A DNA stretch of 58,889 nt from contig NZ_JXYS01000034.1 of assembly GCF_000949295.1 (NCBI RefSeq), positions 114 through 59,002 on the forward strand, written 5' to 3'. Both the position numbers and the translations under genes were made by a program. Origin of the DNA: Acidithrix ferrooxidans (lineage in GTDB: Bacteria; Actinomycetota; Acidimicrobiia; Acidimicrobiales; Acidimicrobiaceae). Positions 28,175-38,421 of the stretch are shown here, piece by piece. Numbering within the stretch: position 1 is the first letter of the stretch; each line of letters opens with the position of its first letter. The notes beneath the pieces are model-generated. The model did no database searches. It was given only the letters and a program-made list of their open reading frames with translations, and was not told where the DNA came from.

Positions 28175-31100
28175 CACAACCTTAGGATCCGGAGGAAGGT
28201 CAACCTCGACCACTATCCTTTCTCTTTCACTGCTAAGACAACTGAGGAAAACGGCAACGCTTCCTAAGGAAGCACGTAAATTGCTCGTCTTCACCGACAA
28301 TAGACAAGACGCCTCTCTGCAAGCGGGTCACTTCAATGACTTTATAGAGATGACCCAACTGCGTTCAGCTCTCTATAAAGCCCTTCAGAACGTGGGTACG
28401 GATGGGGTTTCTTACGAGAAGTTGACCCAAGCAGTATTTGAAGCGATAGAGATTCCCTTTGAAGAGTACGCAGCATCGCCAGACGCGCTCTTTTCGGCCA
28501 AAACAGATGCAGAAAAAGCATTTAGGGACATCCTTGGCTATCGGATCTACCGCGATCTCGAACGAGGTTGGCGGATAATGTCACCGAACCTCGAGCAAAC
28601 GGGCCTATTGAAATTCGCCTACAACGATATCGATGAAATAGTAAAATTAGATTCGCTTTGGTCTGACAGTCATTACGGACTGTCATCAGCCTCACCAGAA
28701 CTCAGGAAGAAGATCGCCATCGTCCTCCTTGATTACCTGCGTCGGGAATTGGCCATAAAGGTCGATTTTCTAGAGGCGGAATTTCAAGAACGTCTTCAAC
28801 AAAGATCGGGGCAACTTCTTAGACCACCATGGTCAATTGATGAAAACGAACAATTAACGCGGTCACAAATTGCATTTGTAGGCTCCAGAGGAAAAGCGAA
28901 TCTCCAAGGAGCCGTATGGATATCTCGCCTCGGAGGATTCGGGCAGTGGCTGCGCAAGCCGTCTACCTTGGACCATTTGAACGTCCGGATTCCCTCCAAT
29001 GAGGTCGAGACGGTAATTTCAGATCTACTCGAGGTTCTAACAACGAGTGGGGTAGCAGCTGAAGTACCACCTCCCAAAGGAACCACCAATAAGGGGTATC
29101 AACTAAAGGCCTCCGCTATGACTTGGTTCGTAGGCAATGGAGCTATCGCAGAAGATCCAATTCATATTCATCGTCCGCCAGCGGAAGGACGAAGACCCAA
29201 TGAGTACTTCAAAAAGCTTTACACCGGAGCGGCGTCGTCTTTTGCCGGACTTGAGGCGCGTGAACATACCGCTCAAGTTCCGGCTGATATCAGGGAGGAG
29301 AGGGAACGACGCTTCCGCGAAGGAAAGTTAGCTGCTTTGTTCTGTTCTCCCACCATGGAACTAGGCGTAGACATTGCTGAGCTTGCAGTAGTAGGTCTAC
29401 GAAATGTTCCACCAACACCTGCCAATTACGCCCAGAGATCAGGACGCGCAGGAAGGTCGGGGCAACCTGCACTTGTCTTTACATATGCGACAACAGGCTC
29501 ACCTCATGACCAATACTTCTTCCGGCGACCCGACAAGATGATTTCTGGTCAGGTCACGCCACCTCGTCTTGACCTTGCGAATCAAGACCTTGTCAGGGCA
29601 CATGTTCATTCTCTATGGCTTAGCTCTGCAAAGTTCAACCTTCACTCGAAGCTAACCGAGATACTTGATGTAAGTGGAGAAAGACCAAAGCTCACACTGC
29701 TCGACAGTGTTGCCGATGCACTGCAAGAGCGAACTCCTAGAGACAATGCCGCCAAAAAGGCAGTCAGTATGCTCGCTGATGTAAATTCACAACTTGAAGA
29801 ATCCGGGTGGTGGAGCGACCAGTGGCTAAATGAAACCGTAAATTCAATAGCAATTAGATTCGACAGAGCTGCAGATCGATGGAGGGACCTTTATCGCGCG
29901 GCAAGTTCACAAGTAGCGCTGCAAAACCGCATCAGCAATGACGCCTCACGCTCTCAAGATGATCGAAGGAACGCCGATCGGCTGAGACAAGAGGCTAGGT
30001 CGCAACTCGAACTTCTGCTTGCTGAGACGCGTAATTCGTCAAGCCAATCGGACTTCTACTCCTACCGGTACTTTGCAGCTGAGGGCTTTCTCCCCGGATA
30101 CTCCTTCCCTCGCCTACCTCTCTCAGCATTCATACCCGGAAGAAGGCGGGGATTTGGCGAAGATGGATTTCTATCGCGACCTCGTTTTCTTGCTATTAGC
30201 GAATTTGGCCCACGTAACTTCATTTATCACGAAGGTTCGCGCTACGAGGTGAACAGGGTGATAATTCCAATCGCCGGTGCTGAAGTGGGCGAACGCGCTG
30301 ACCAACTCATAACGCGACGTGCAAAAGTCTGCGAAAGCTGCGGATACTTACATCCGATTGAAGGCGAAGCTGGTGTTGACCTGTGTGAAGGTTGCAACGT
30401 CGAATTAGGCGTCGCTATGAGCAACCTGTTTCGATTGGAAAATGTTGTCACAAAGCGCCGAGAGCGAATTAATTCAGACGAAGAGGAGAGGAGGCGTCAC
30501 GGTTATGAGATACTTACCTCTTATCGTTTCGGCCAAACAACTCCCTTGCGAGGTAATGCGATCATCGACGACGAAGTTGCCATCAACTTCTCCTATAGTC
30601 AGGCAACAACTCTTTGGCGAATCAACTTAGGTTGGTCAAGACGATCGAACCCGTCGCAAAACGGCTTCGGCCTTGACATCGAGCGTGGATACTGGGCGAC
30701 ACGGCCAGAGAGCGACGGCACAGTTGAGAACGACGATCCAATCAATTCCAACGCAACGAAGGTTGTAGTACCTTTCGTAGAAGATACAAGAAACTCCCTA
30801 GTGGTCGAGGTGCAAGGACTGCCATCTGACAGCGCGGAGCGCATGGAGTTTATGGCTTCTCTACAGGCAGCCCTAAAAACTGCGATCCAGATTCAGTATC
30901 AGCTCGAAGATAACGAATTGAGCGCCGAACCGCTACCTAGCAACAACGATCGGCGAAGGCTCTTCTTTTATGAGTCGACTGAGGGTGGAGCTGGAGTTCT
31001 TCACCGTCTTATCGAAGAGCCTGATGCGCTAGCCAGAGTTGCTCTCGAGCTGTGCCACGTCGATCCAGAGACAGGAGAGGACAGAGAAGAACTAGGAGCA

Positions 31101-31579
31101 TCTCACTGTAGTGTTGCATGCTACGACTGTCTCCTTTCATACTTCAACCAAGTCGATCACCGAATACTCAACAGGCACCGCGTAATTGGTTATCTAATGG
31201 ATCTAACTCGTGCCAAAGTAGCGGCAACCGGTGGCGCTAGAGATGCAGAAGACGCAATGAAGAAGCTCAAAGCTGCTACGGCTAGCGATCTCGAGGATAA
31301 GTTCTTGGATTTTCTATCGGAGCGCGGTCTACACCTTCCATCAAGTGCCGCTCGCTTGGTCGAAGCGGCAAATTGCAGACCTGACTTTTTATATGAACGC
31401 GAATCAGTGGCCGTCTTCATCGATGGCCCGGTCCACAACTATCCAGAAGTTTCACTTCGTGACGAAACGGCGGCGAAAAGACTCCGCTCGCTTGGGTGGA
31501 GTGTTGTGCGGTTTAGTTATCAAGAGGATTGGTTGGATAAAGTTCGGTCGAGACCGGAGGTATTTGGAAAGGTGCAACC

Positions 31580-34399
31580 TTGACTTTTTCAATTGGAAGT
31601 CTCGTTAAAGCCAGAGGGCGAGATTGGGTAGTCTTACCCGAATCAGACGACACTTTACTGATCCTTAGACCACTCGGTGGCTCTGATCGAGAGATAGCAG
31701 GAGTTCTAACTTCACTTGAAACAGTTGCTCCGTCGTCCTTTTCTCTACCGACGATTGGCGACCTTGGTGATCTTGCTTCGGCGCGGATGCTGACCAACGC
31801 ATTGAAGTTGGGGTTCCGTTCTTCTGCCGGTCCATTCCGCAGTTTTGGACGTCTTGGATTTGACCCCAGGCCATATCAATTTGTCCCCCTGATGATGGCA
31901 CTCAAGCTTGATCCCGTAAGAATCTTGATCGCGGATGATGTTGGGATCGGAAAGACAGCAGAAGCTCTCATGATCGCAGCTGAGTTACTAGCACAAGGAG
32001 AGATCAACCGTCTAGCGGTTCTTTGCCCGCCTCACTTGGCAACGCAATGGCAACAGGAGATGGCCTCCAAGTTCGGCCTCGAAGCAGAGGTTGTATTGGC
32101 ATCAACGGCAGCCACTCTAGAGCGAGGTTGTCGAACAGGCGAGACCCTCTTTGACCACTATCCAATCACAGTAGTTTCAACCGAATTCATCAAAGCTGAG
32201 AGACGTAGAGCGGAGTTTTTGCGTACAGCACCGGAACTTATTATCGTCGATGAAGCTCACGGTGCTTCAGCTGATCTACGATCTCGATCGTCACGTCACC
32301 AACGCCATGAATTGGTGAAGGCGCTGGCTAGCGACGAATCTCGCCACCTAATTTTAGTAACCGCGACACCACACTCTGGAAACGAGGGCGCATTTCGCTC
32401 ACTCCTCGCCCTGCTCGATCAAGATTTTGCAAACTTACCTGAAGAACTCTCTGGGGATGCAAACCGTCGCATACGAGAGAGAGTGGCTCGTCATCTCGTC
32501 CAACGACGTAGGGCAGATCTAAAGAGTTACCTGGGAGAGACTTACTTTCCCGAAAGGTTATCGAGAGAAGTTGCATATCAGCTGTCAGATGAATACAAGG
32601 ACCTCTTCGACCGAACGATATCGTATGCAGCTAGCCGGACTTCAGAGAACGAAGGAGATGAACGTCTAAAGCGCGTCACTTGGTGGTCGGTTCTGGCACT
32701 ACTACGGGCGATGGCATCTTCACCTGCTGCAGCCGCCGCCACTCTCAGGAAGCGAGCGGAGACCGCTGGGGCAAAAGACGTGGAAGAGGTTGAGCGCATA
32801 GGACGTCAACGTGTCTTAGACCTTGGAGATGACGATGACTTATCTGAGATCGATGAAGGTTTAGGTGCAGATGACCGAGTTGTCGACGAAGGAGAGTCAG
32901 AGACACTTGAATCTTCGGAGAAACGACTCCTTCGCGATTTGGAGCGCCGAGCGCTAGCTTGTCAGGGCGATAAAGATGCGAAGTCGCAACAACTTGTAAA
33001 AGAGGTCAAGGGTCTGCTTGCAGAAGGATACTCACCGATCGTCTACTGCCGGTTCATAGCGACCGCAGACTACGTCGCTGATTACCTCAAGGAAAAGCTC
33101 AAAAACACAGAAGTTATTGCAGTCAGCGGTAGGGTTCCCTCTGCTCTTCGTCAAGATTTAGTCGAAACACTTATCGAACATCCAAAGAGGGTCTTAGTGG
33201 CGACTGACTGTCTTTCTGAAGGTATCAACCTCCAAGAGGGCTTTGACGCTGTCATACACTATGACCTTTCATGGAACCCAACACGCCATGAACAGCGGGA
33301 GGGACGAGTCGATCGATTCGGACAACGATCCAAAGAGGTCAGGGTTATCACGTGCTACGGAAGCGATAATCGCATCGACGGCCTAGTGATGGATGTACTT
33401 CTTCGAAAGCATCAGTCGATTCGAAATTCACTTGGAATATCGATTCCTATCCCCGGAGATCCAAACGCTGTAGTTGAGACACTCATCCGAGGAGTTCTGA
33501 GCAGCGGGGAACGTCTGGGGCAGGGAACCCAATTGACACTGGAAGGGTTGGGGCCGAGCGAACGTGAACTTGCTAGCGCATGGGAGATAAGCGCCGAGCG
33601 AGAGCGAAAGCTTAGGTCCATCTTTGCACAAGACACCCTGGGGCCTGACGTAGTTTCAATTGAATTGGAGTCGGTAAAGGAAGCAATAGGCAGCATCGCT
33701 GACATGAAAGCATTCGTTGAAGATGTGATTGGTTCAGTCGGCGGAAGTACGCTCGGCAATGACCCAGTAAGGATAAGCCTCCAAAACGCCCCGATTGCAA
33801 TCAGAGAGCTGTCGGATAGTAAATCCGATAGCAAAAAGGACTTTTATCTGAGCTTTGATACTGGGGTCAATAGACCCAATGAGCGAAAGGCATCGAGAGT
33901 AGATTCATTTATCTCCGGGCTAGCGAGTTGGGTGGTGGACTCTGCCCTTGATAACTCCGGTCCAGCAGCTAGAGCGGGTGTTAGGCGGACGTCGGCTGTG
34001 GAAGAAGTGACTACGGTGCTAGTTACACGACTTCGATTTGAGCTCATATCACCCAAATCGCAGATGCTAGCAGAGGATCTTTTGATTACTGGCTATCGCG
34101 GATTTGGAGATGGGATCACTTGGCTAGATAACGCAAGTGCGGCCCAATTACTTGATGCTCAAGTGACCGGAAATGTACTTCAGTTTCAAGCAGAGGAGTT
34201 CATTGGCGACGCACTTAGCGACTATCACAACTGGATTGGCGAACTTGAAAATCAAGCTGAGCAACGGGGAGAGTTCCTCAAAGAGAGTCATAGACGAGTT
34301 CGTGAAGCTTCGAGAAGTCGCGGTGAAGTAGAGGTTAAATTGATGAAGCCCCTTGACATAATAGGCGTTTACCTTCTTCTTCCAGGAGGCGCCAAGTGA
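31580..34399 (+). CDS. drmD: DrmD-type SNF2 helicase of a DISARM-like system
   Basis: The 939-aa protein matches the class 1 DISARM helicase DrmD. After an N-terminal beta domain it has FDPRPYQFVPLMMALKLDPVRILIADDVGIGKTAE (Walker A near residue 118), VDEAHGASADLRSRSSRHQR near 221 and TATPHSGNEGAF. Lobe 2 carries ATDCLSEGINLQEGFDAVIHYDLSWNP and RHEQREGRVDRFGQ near 545-580. The C-terminal third is helical. It should translocate on DNA during restriction of unmodified phage DNA. TTG at 31580 overlaps the stop of the DUF1998 helicase gene, and its own stop overlaps the methyltransferase GTG, so all three genes are translationally coupled. The IS3 insertion upstream may have polar effects on it. 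Confidence 0.87.
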   Translation: MTFSIGSLVKARGRDWVVLPESDDTLLILRPLGGSDREIAGVLTSLETVAPSSFSLPTIGDLGDLASARMLTNALKLGFRSSAGPFRSFGRLGFDPRPYQFVPLMMALKLDPVRILIADDVGIGKTAEALMIAAELLAQGEINRLAVLCPPHLATQWQQEMASKFGLEAEVVLASTAATLERGCRTGETLFDHYPITVVSTEFIKAERRRAEFLRTAPELIIVDEAHGASADLRSRSSRHQRHELVKALASDESRHLILVTATPHSGNEGAFRSLLALLDQDFANLPEELSGDANRRIRERVARHLVQRRRADLKSYLGETYFPERLSREVAYQLSDEYKDLFDRTISYAASRTSENEGDERLKRVTWWSVLALLRAMASSPAAAAATLRKRAETAGAKDVEEVERIGRQRVLDLGDDDDLSEIDEGLGADDRVVDEGESETLESSEKRLLRDLERRALACQGDKDAKSQQLVKEVKGLLAEGYSPIVYCRFIATADYVADYLKEKLKNTEVIAVSGRVPSALRQDLVETLIEHPKRVLVATDCLSEGINLQEGFDAVIHYDLSWNPTRHEQREGRVDRFGQRSKEVRVITCYGSDNRIDGLVMDVLLRKHQSIRNSLGISIPIPGDPNAVVETLIRGVLSSGERLGQGTQLTLEGLGPSERELASAWEISAERERKLRSIFAQDTLGPDVVSIELESVKEAIGSIADMKAFVEDVIGSVGGSTLGNDPVRISLQNAPIAIRELSDSKSDSKKDFYLSFDTGVNRPNERKASRVDSFISGLASWVVDSALDNSGPAARAGVRRTSAVEEVTTVLVTRLRFELISPKSQMLAEDLLITGYRGFGDGITWLDNASAAQLLDAQVTGNVLQFQAEEFIGDALSDYHNWIGELENQAEQRGEFLKESHRRVREASRSRGEVEVKLMKPLDIIGVYLLLPGGAK

Positions 34400-37300
34400 G
34401 TACCTCGGAAAGCCATGGAAGTGGCATTCGAAGCGTAGGGGGTCTACTACCGTCTGAGTTCTTGGCCAGAGTCCGCGATCCCAGAAGTGGCGTAGGCGGA
34501 TTACGAGAGGCCGATTACCACTTAGCCGTAAACGAACGCTTGGGCGAGATAATCACGCGCTCTTGGAATCGCCTTGTAGAGGCGTGGCGTTCCTTTTCGG
34601 AACGCCTTCGAGAGTCGGATGATCCAACTGATACGGCTAGGGCACTAACAAGAGAGAAATGGCTAGGGCCGCTATTCAATGAACTAGGATTCGGTCGCCT
34701 ATCGACGGCGAAGAGTATTGAAATCAACGGACAGATTTATCCGCTCTCAAATGAATGGCAGAAGGTACCGATTCACTTAGTCGGAGCCAAAGTTCCACTT
34801 GATCGTCGAAGTGCGGGGGTGCGGGGTGCGGCAGGCATGAGTCCGCACGCGCTGGTGCAAGAGATACTGAATAGATCCGAAACCTACCTGTGGGGTATGG
34901 TGTCAAACGGCCTGATATTGCGCCTCCTTCGCGACAGCACGAGCCTAACTCGCCAGTCATATCTTGAATTTGACCTAGAAGTCATCTTTTCAAATGAACG
35001 TTACGAGGACTTCGTCACGCTTTGGATGGTTATGCACCAGAGTCGCTTTGAAGGTGAAGATCTGACCCAGTGTTGGCTCGAAAAGTGGCGAGCAGAGATC
35101 AATACGTCGGGAGTAAGAGCCCTCGATGCACTTCGTGGTGGAGTAGAAAAAGCCATCGAGTCATTGGGGAGAGGATTTATAGCGCACCCCGATAATCAAA
35201 GTCTCAGGGAGGCTTTACGCAACCGGGATCTAACAGGTAGCGACTACTACAGAGAAATTCTTCGACTCGTTTATCGAATCTTGTTTCTCTTCGTTGCAGA
35301 AGATAGAGATCTTCTGCACGCTCCGGATATCGACAGAGAAATAAAAGACAGATATAAGAAGTGGTACTCTACTGAGAGATTGCGCAATCAAGCGTGGGGG
35401 ATTCGCTCTGATAGACACGACGATATGTGGCAGATGCTTTCGGTCGTCATGGAGGGTCTTGGGAACCCCGATGGGATTTCCGATCTTGGCATAGCGCCTC
35501 TTGGAAGTTTTTTATGGTCAGAGGAGGCGATTTCCAACCTAGTCAAGTGCCGAATCGTCAACAGTTACTTTGGAGAGGCACTTGTTCATCTTTCGACGAC
35601 ACAGTCAGAAGGAGTTCGAAGAAGTGTTGACTTCGCCAACCTGGGAGCAGAAGAACTCGGAAGCGTCTACGAGGCTCTACTAGAGCTCTATCCTGAGATT
35701 GAAGTTGATACAGCTAGCTTCAAATTGCTTAGCTCCTCGGGAAATGAGAGAAAGACGTCGGGGAGCTACTATACCCCGAGTGAATTGGTCGCTAGCCTTT
35801 TAGAAAGCGCCCTTGACCCTGTATTGGAACGTGCTGCTAAGGAGAAGGACCCCGAAAGTGCAATACTTGCGCTCAAAGTCTTCGACCCTGCTTGTGGTAG
35901 TGGCCACTTCTTGATAGCCGCAGCGCACCGGATCGCTCAAAAGTTAGCTCAAGTTAGAACAGGGGAGCCCGAAGCTTCACCGTCTGAAGTCCGCCACGCA
36001 CTTCGAGAGGTAGTTGCGAAGTGCTGTTACGGAGTCGACATCAATCCAATGGCGGTGGAATTAGCTAAAGTGAGCCTTTGGATGGAGGCGATGGAGGCTG
36101 GTAAACCACTTACATTTTTGGAGCGACATATCGTTGTCGGAAATGCGCTGTTTGGCACAACGCCGGCGCTAGTCGCCGCGGGCGTCCCGGACGAAGCGTA
36201 CAACTACCTTGAAGGAGACTCCAAACCCAAGATCAAGGACACGAAAGCTCTAAATAAGAAGATCCGACTACAGGGTCTACAAACTCTGAACCTGCTCGCT
36301 AGTGCCCCGAAGACCTCTGATATTGTTGACAAGGTAGTGCTTCTTGAATCGCTACCGGACGATGACCTAATGGGCATTCAAAGAAAGGCTGCGCTCTGGG
36401 ACGAACTTAAATCTTCGTCTGAGCTGGAGACTACAAAGCTCGCAGCAGATGTTTGGTGTGCCGCGTTTGTAAATGAGAAATTACCTGACGCCGCGGAGAT
36501 AACAACTGAGACCGTAAATCGGGCGCTAGAAATTGGGCGGTCAGGGGTTGCGTTACGGGAATTAGAGGCGGTAGATAGGCTGGCCAATCAGTATCGATTC
36601 CTGCATCTTCACGTTGTATTTCCTGAAATCTTTAGAAGCTCCGCAAGTGGAAGAGGTGGTCAGGATCTTGGCTGGGCGGGCGGGTTTGACGTTGTACTTG
36701 GTAACCCCCCGTGGGAGAAGGTAAAGCTCGCCGAGAAGGAGTTCTTTGCGACCAGCGCACCCGAGATCGTTAAAGCAAAAGGGGCTAATCGTAAAGCGCT
36801 AATCAAGAAGTTAGAAGTTGAAGATCCAGGGCTCTTTGCTTCGTATCAAAGTGCTCTACGCCAAGCATCTGGTGAAAGTAGCTTTCTTATAAAAAGCGGT
36901 CGATATCCTCTCACTGGAAAAGGCGACGTAAACACTTACGCGATCTTCGCTGAGATGGCACGAACTTCACTTAGCCCGACAGGGCAGTGTGGGATAATCG
37001 TCCCTACTGGAATAGCTACAGATGATAGTACCAGTGTGTTCTTCAGCGATCTAACAGGGCGTCAATCGATAGTTAGTCTTTATGACTTTGAGAATTCTAA
37101 GCCAGTATTTCCGGGCGTCCATCGCAGCTATAAATTTTGCCTCCTTACAATCACTGGATCCGCGCTACCAGCCAAAGCGGGTACCGATTTCGTCTTCTTT
37201 GCACATGAACTATCTGATTTGAGTAACGCAGATCGTCGGATCCGAATTAGTGCTGATGAAATCAGACTATTTAATCCCAACACGGGCACAACGCCAATAT

Positions 37301-38304
37301 TTAGAAACCGGAACGACGCTGAGATAGCCAAGCAGGTATACCAGAAAGTTCCAGTCTTGATCAAAGAGGGGCCACCGGAGGAAAACCCATGGGGAATTAG
37401 CTTCAAACGACTCTTCGACATGACCAACGACTCTGCTCTCTTTGCGACGCGGTCTCAGTGCGAGGAGGCGGGCGCAAAGCTGGAAGGAAATATCTTCGTC
37501 AACGAAGATGGAACGCGTCTTCTACCTCTCTATGAGGGCAAACTGATTCACCACTTCGACCACCGCTTTGCAACTTACGAAGGAGTCACGGGGGACAAAC
37601 CAGACGAGGTGAGTAGTCGCAGCAAAGAAGATCCGAACTTTACGGTTTTACCCTGGTATTGGGTTCCCGAACACGAGGTGGACGCAAAACTGGAGGGTTG
37701 GGATCGCAAGTGGTTGATGGGCTTTCGAGGCATTGCCAGGACAACGGACGAGAGAACGGTAATTTCTGCCGTTTACCCAGTTACCGCTGTTGGCAACAGC
37801 CTACCGCTTCTACGCTCGATGGTCGCGAATGGCCACTTGGCGGGAGCATTGATCGCTTGTATTTCATCCTATGCCCTCGACCTTATTACCCGCATGAAGG
37901 TGGGAGGGTCAAACTTCAACTTTTATATCGTTAAGCAGCTCCCTGTTCTTCCACCAGATGCATTCGAAACACTAGCAACATGGTCAGACGTAAATTCAGA
38001 AACGGTGGCAGCATGGATATCACGCAGGGTAGTAGAGCTAACGTATACATCCCCGGACATGAAACCATGGGCGGAAGAATTGGGATATGACGGACCGCCG
38101 TTTAGCTTCAATGAAGAAAGGCGACAAATTCTCAGGGCAGAGCTCGATGCATGCTTCTTTCATCTGTATGGATACAGCAAAGAGCAGGTCGAATATGCGA
38201 TGGACAGCTTCCCAATCGTAAAAAAGAATGACATTGACGAATTTGGGAGCTACCTCACAAAAGAGCTGATTCTCAAGGAATTCGATGCGATGCAAACTGC
38301 CTGA
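34396..38304 (+). CDS. drmMI: Large N6-adenine DNA methyltransferase, DrmMI-like
   Basis: The 1,302-aa protein has a helical N-terminal region, then SAM motif I FDPACGSGHFL near residue 497, a GVDINPMAVELAKVSLWME segment near 548, and the catalytic motif VVLGNPPWEKV near 768 (NPPW, N6-adenine type). A long target-recognition and helical C-terminal part follows. It resembles Eco57I/PglX-type and class 1 DISARM methyltransferases. In DISARM this enzyme marks host DNA as self. The GTG at 34396 overlaps the stop of the drmD-like gene. A decayed duplicate of the last ~257 codons lies at 43460-44231. If the upstream helicase is inactive, this gene may persist as an orphan methylase. Confidence 0.87.
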   Translation: MSTSESHGSGIRSVGGLLPSEFLARVRDPRSGVGGLREADYHLAVNERLGEIITRSWNRLVEAWRSFSERLRESDDPTDTARALTREKWLGPLFNELGFGRLSTAKSIEINGQIYPLSNEWQKVPIHLVGAKVPLDRRSAGVRGAAGMSPHALVQEILNRSETYLWGMVSNGLILRLLRDSTSLTRQSYLEFDLEVIFSNERYEDFVTLWMVMHQSRFEGEDLTQCWLEKWRAEINTSGVRALDALRGGVEKAIESLGRGFIAHPDNQSLREALRNRDLTGSDYYREILRLVYRILFLFVAEDRDLLHAPDIDREIKDRYKKWYSTERLRNQAWGIRSDRHDDMWQMLSVVMEGLGNPDGISDLGIAPLGSFLWSEEAISNLVKCRIVNSYFGEALVHLSTTQSEGVRRSVDFANLGAEELGSVYEALLELYPEIEVDTASFKLLSSSGNERKTSGSYYTPSELVASLLESALDPVLERAAKEKDPESAILALKVFDPACGSGHFLIAAAHRIAQKLAQVRTGEPEASPSEVRHALREVVAKCCYGVDINPMAVELAKVSLWMEAMEAGKPLTFLERHIVVGNALFGTTPALVAAGVPDEAYNYLEGDSKPKIKDTKALNKKIRLQGLQTLNLLASAPKTSDIVDKVVLLESLPDDDLMGIQRKAALWDELKSSSELETTKLAADVWCAAFVNEKLPDAAEITTETVNRALEIGRSGVALRELEAVDRLANQYRFLHLHVVFPEIFRSSASGRGGQDLGWAGGFDVVLGNPPWEKVKLAEKEFFATSAPEIVKAKGANRKALIKKLEVEDPGLFASYQSALRQASGESSFLIKSGRYPLTGKGDVNTYAIFAEMARTSLSPTGQCGIIVPTGIATDDSTSVFFSDLTGRQSIVSLYDFENSKPVFPGVHRSYKFCLLTITGSALPAKAGTDFVFFAHELSDLSNADRRIRISADEIRLFNPNTGTTPIFRNRNDAEIAKQVYQKVPVLIKEGPPEENPWGISFKRLFDMTNDSALFATRSQCEEAGAKLEGNIFVNEDGTRLLPLYEGKLIHHFDHRFATYEGVTGDKPDEVSSRSKEDPNFTVLPWYWVPEHEVDAKLEGWDRKWLMGFRGIARTTDERTVISAVYPVTAVGNSLPLLRSMVANGHLAGALIACISSYALDLITRMKVGGSNFNFYIVKQLPVLPPDAFETLATWSDVNSETVAAWISRRVVELTYTSPDMKPWAEELGYDGPPFSFNEERRQILRAELDACFFHLYGYSKEQVEYAMDSFPIVKKNDIDEFGSYLTKELILKEFDAMQTA

Positions 38305-38421
38305 TAAACAAAGAGCACCCTACTTCGAAAAGGAGCACGCCACTACGGCGCGTCGCTTAACACTTCACAAATTGCAAATACAGGTGTAATTGATTCACCA
38401 ACTTACCAAAGGAAACCGTGA

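Larger units (their letters stand above)
24723..31583 (+). pseudogene. DEAD-box helicase with DUF1998 and C-terminal nuclease-like domain, split by an IS3 element
   Basis: Two frames, 24723-26564 and 28173-31583, join in phase (...PSK-L-TTLGSGGRST...) if the IS3 element between them is removed, giving about 1,750 aa. Lobe 1 has GTGSGKS near residue 113, VFDEFHTYRGRQGAD near 229 and GTSATMS. Lobe 2 has FTDNRQDASLQAGHFNDF and AALFCSPTMELGVDIAEL with RSGRAGRSGQ. Zinc-type Cys pairs (CRECG, CLNCG, CESCG/CEGC) and the DUF1998 signature CYDCLLSYFNQ follow. The last ~100 residues look like a DUF559/Vsr nuclease (CRPDFLY, VAVFIDGPVH, LGWSVVRFSYQEDW). The composition resembles a DrmA-DrmB fusion or DruE. 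Start TTG at 24723. The separate halves are unlikely to make an active motor. Confidence 0.85.
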
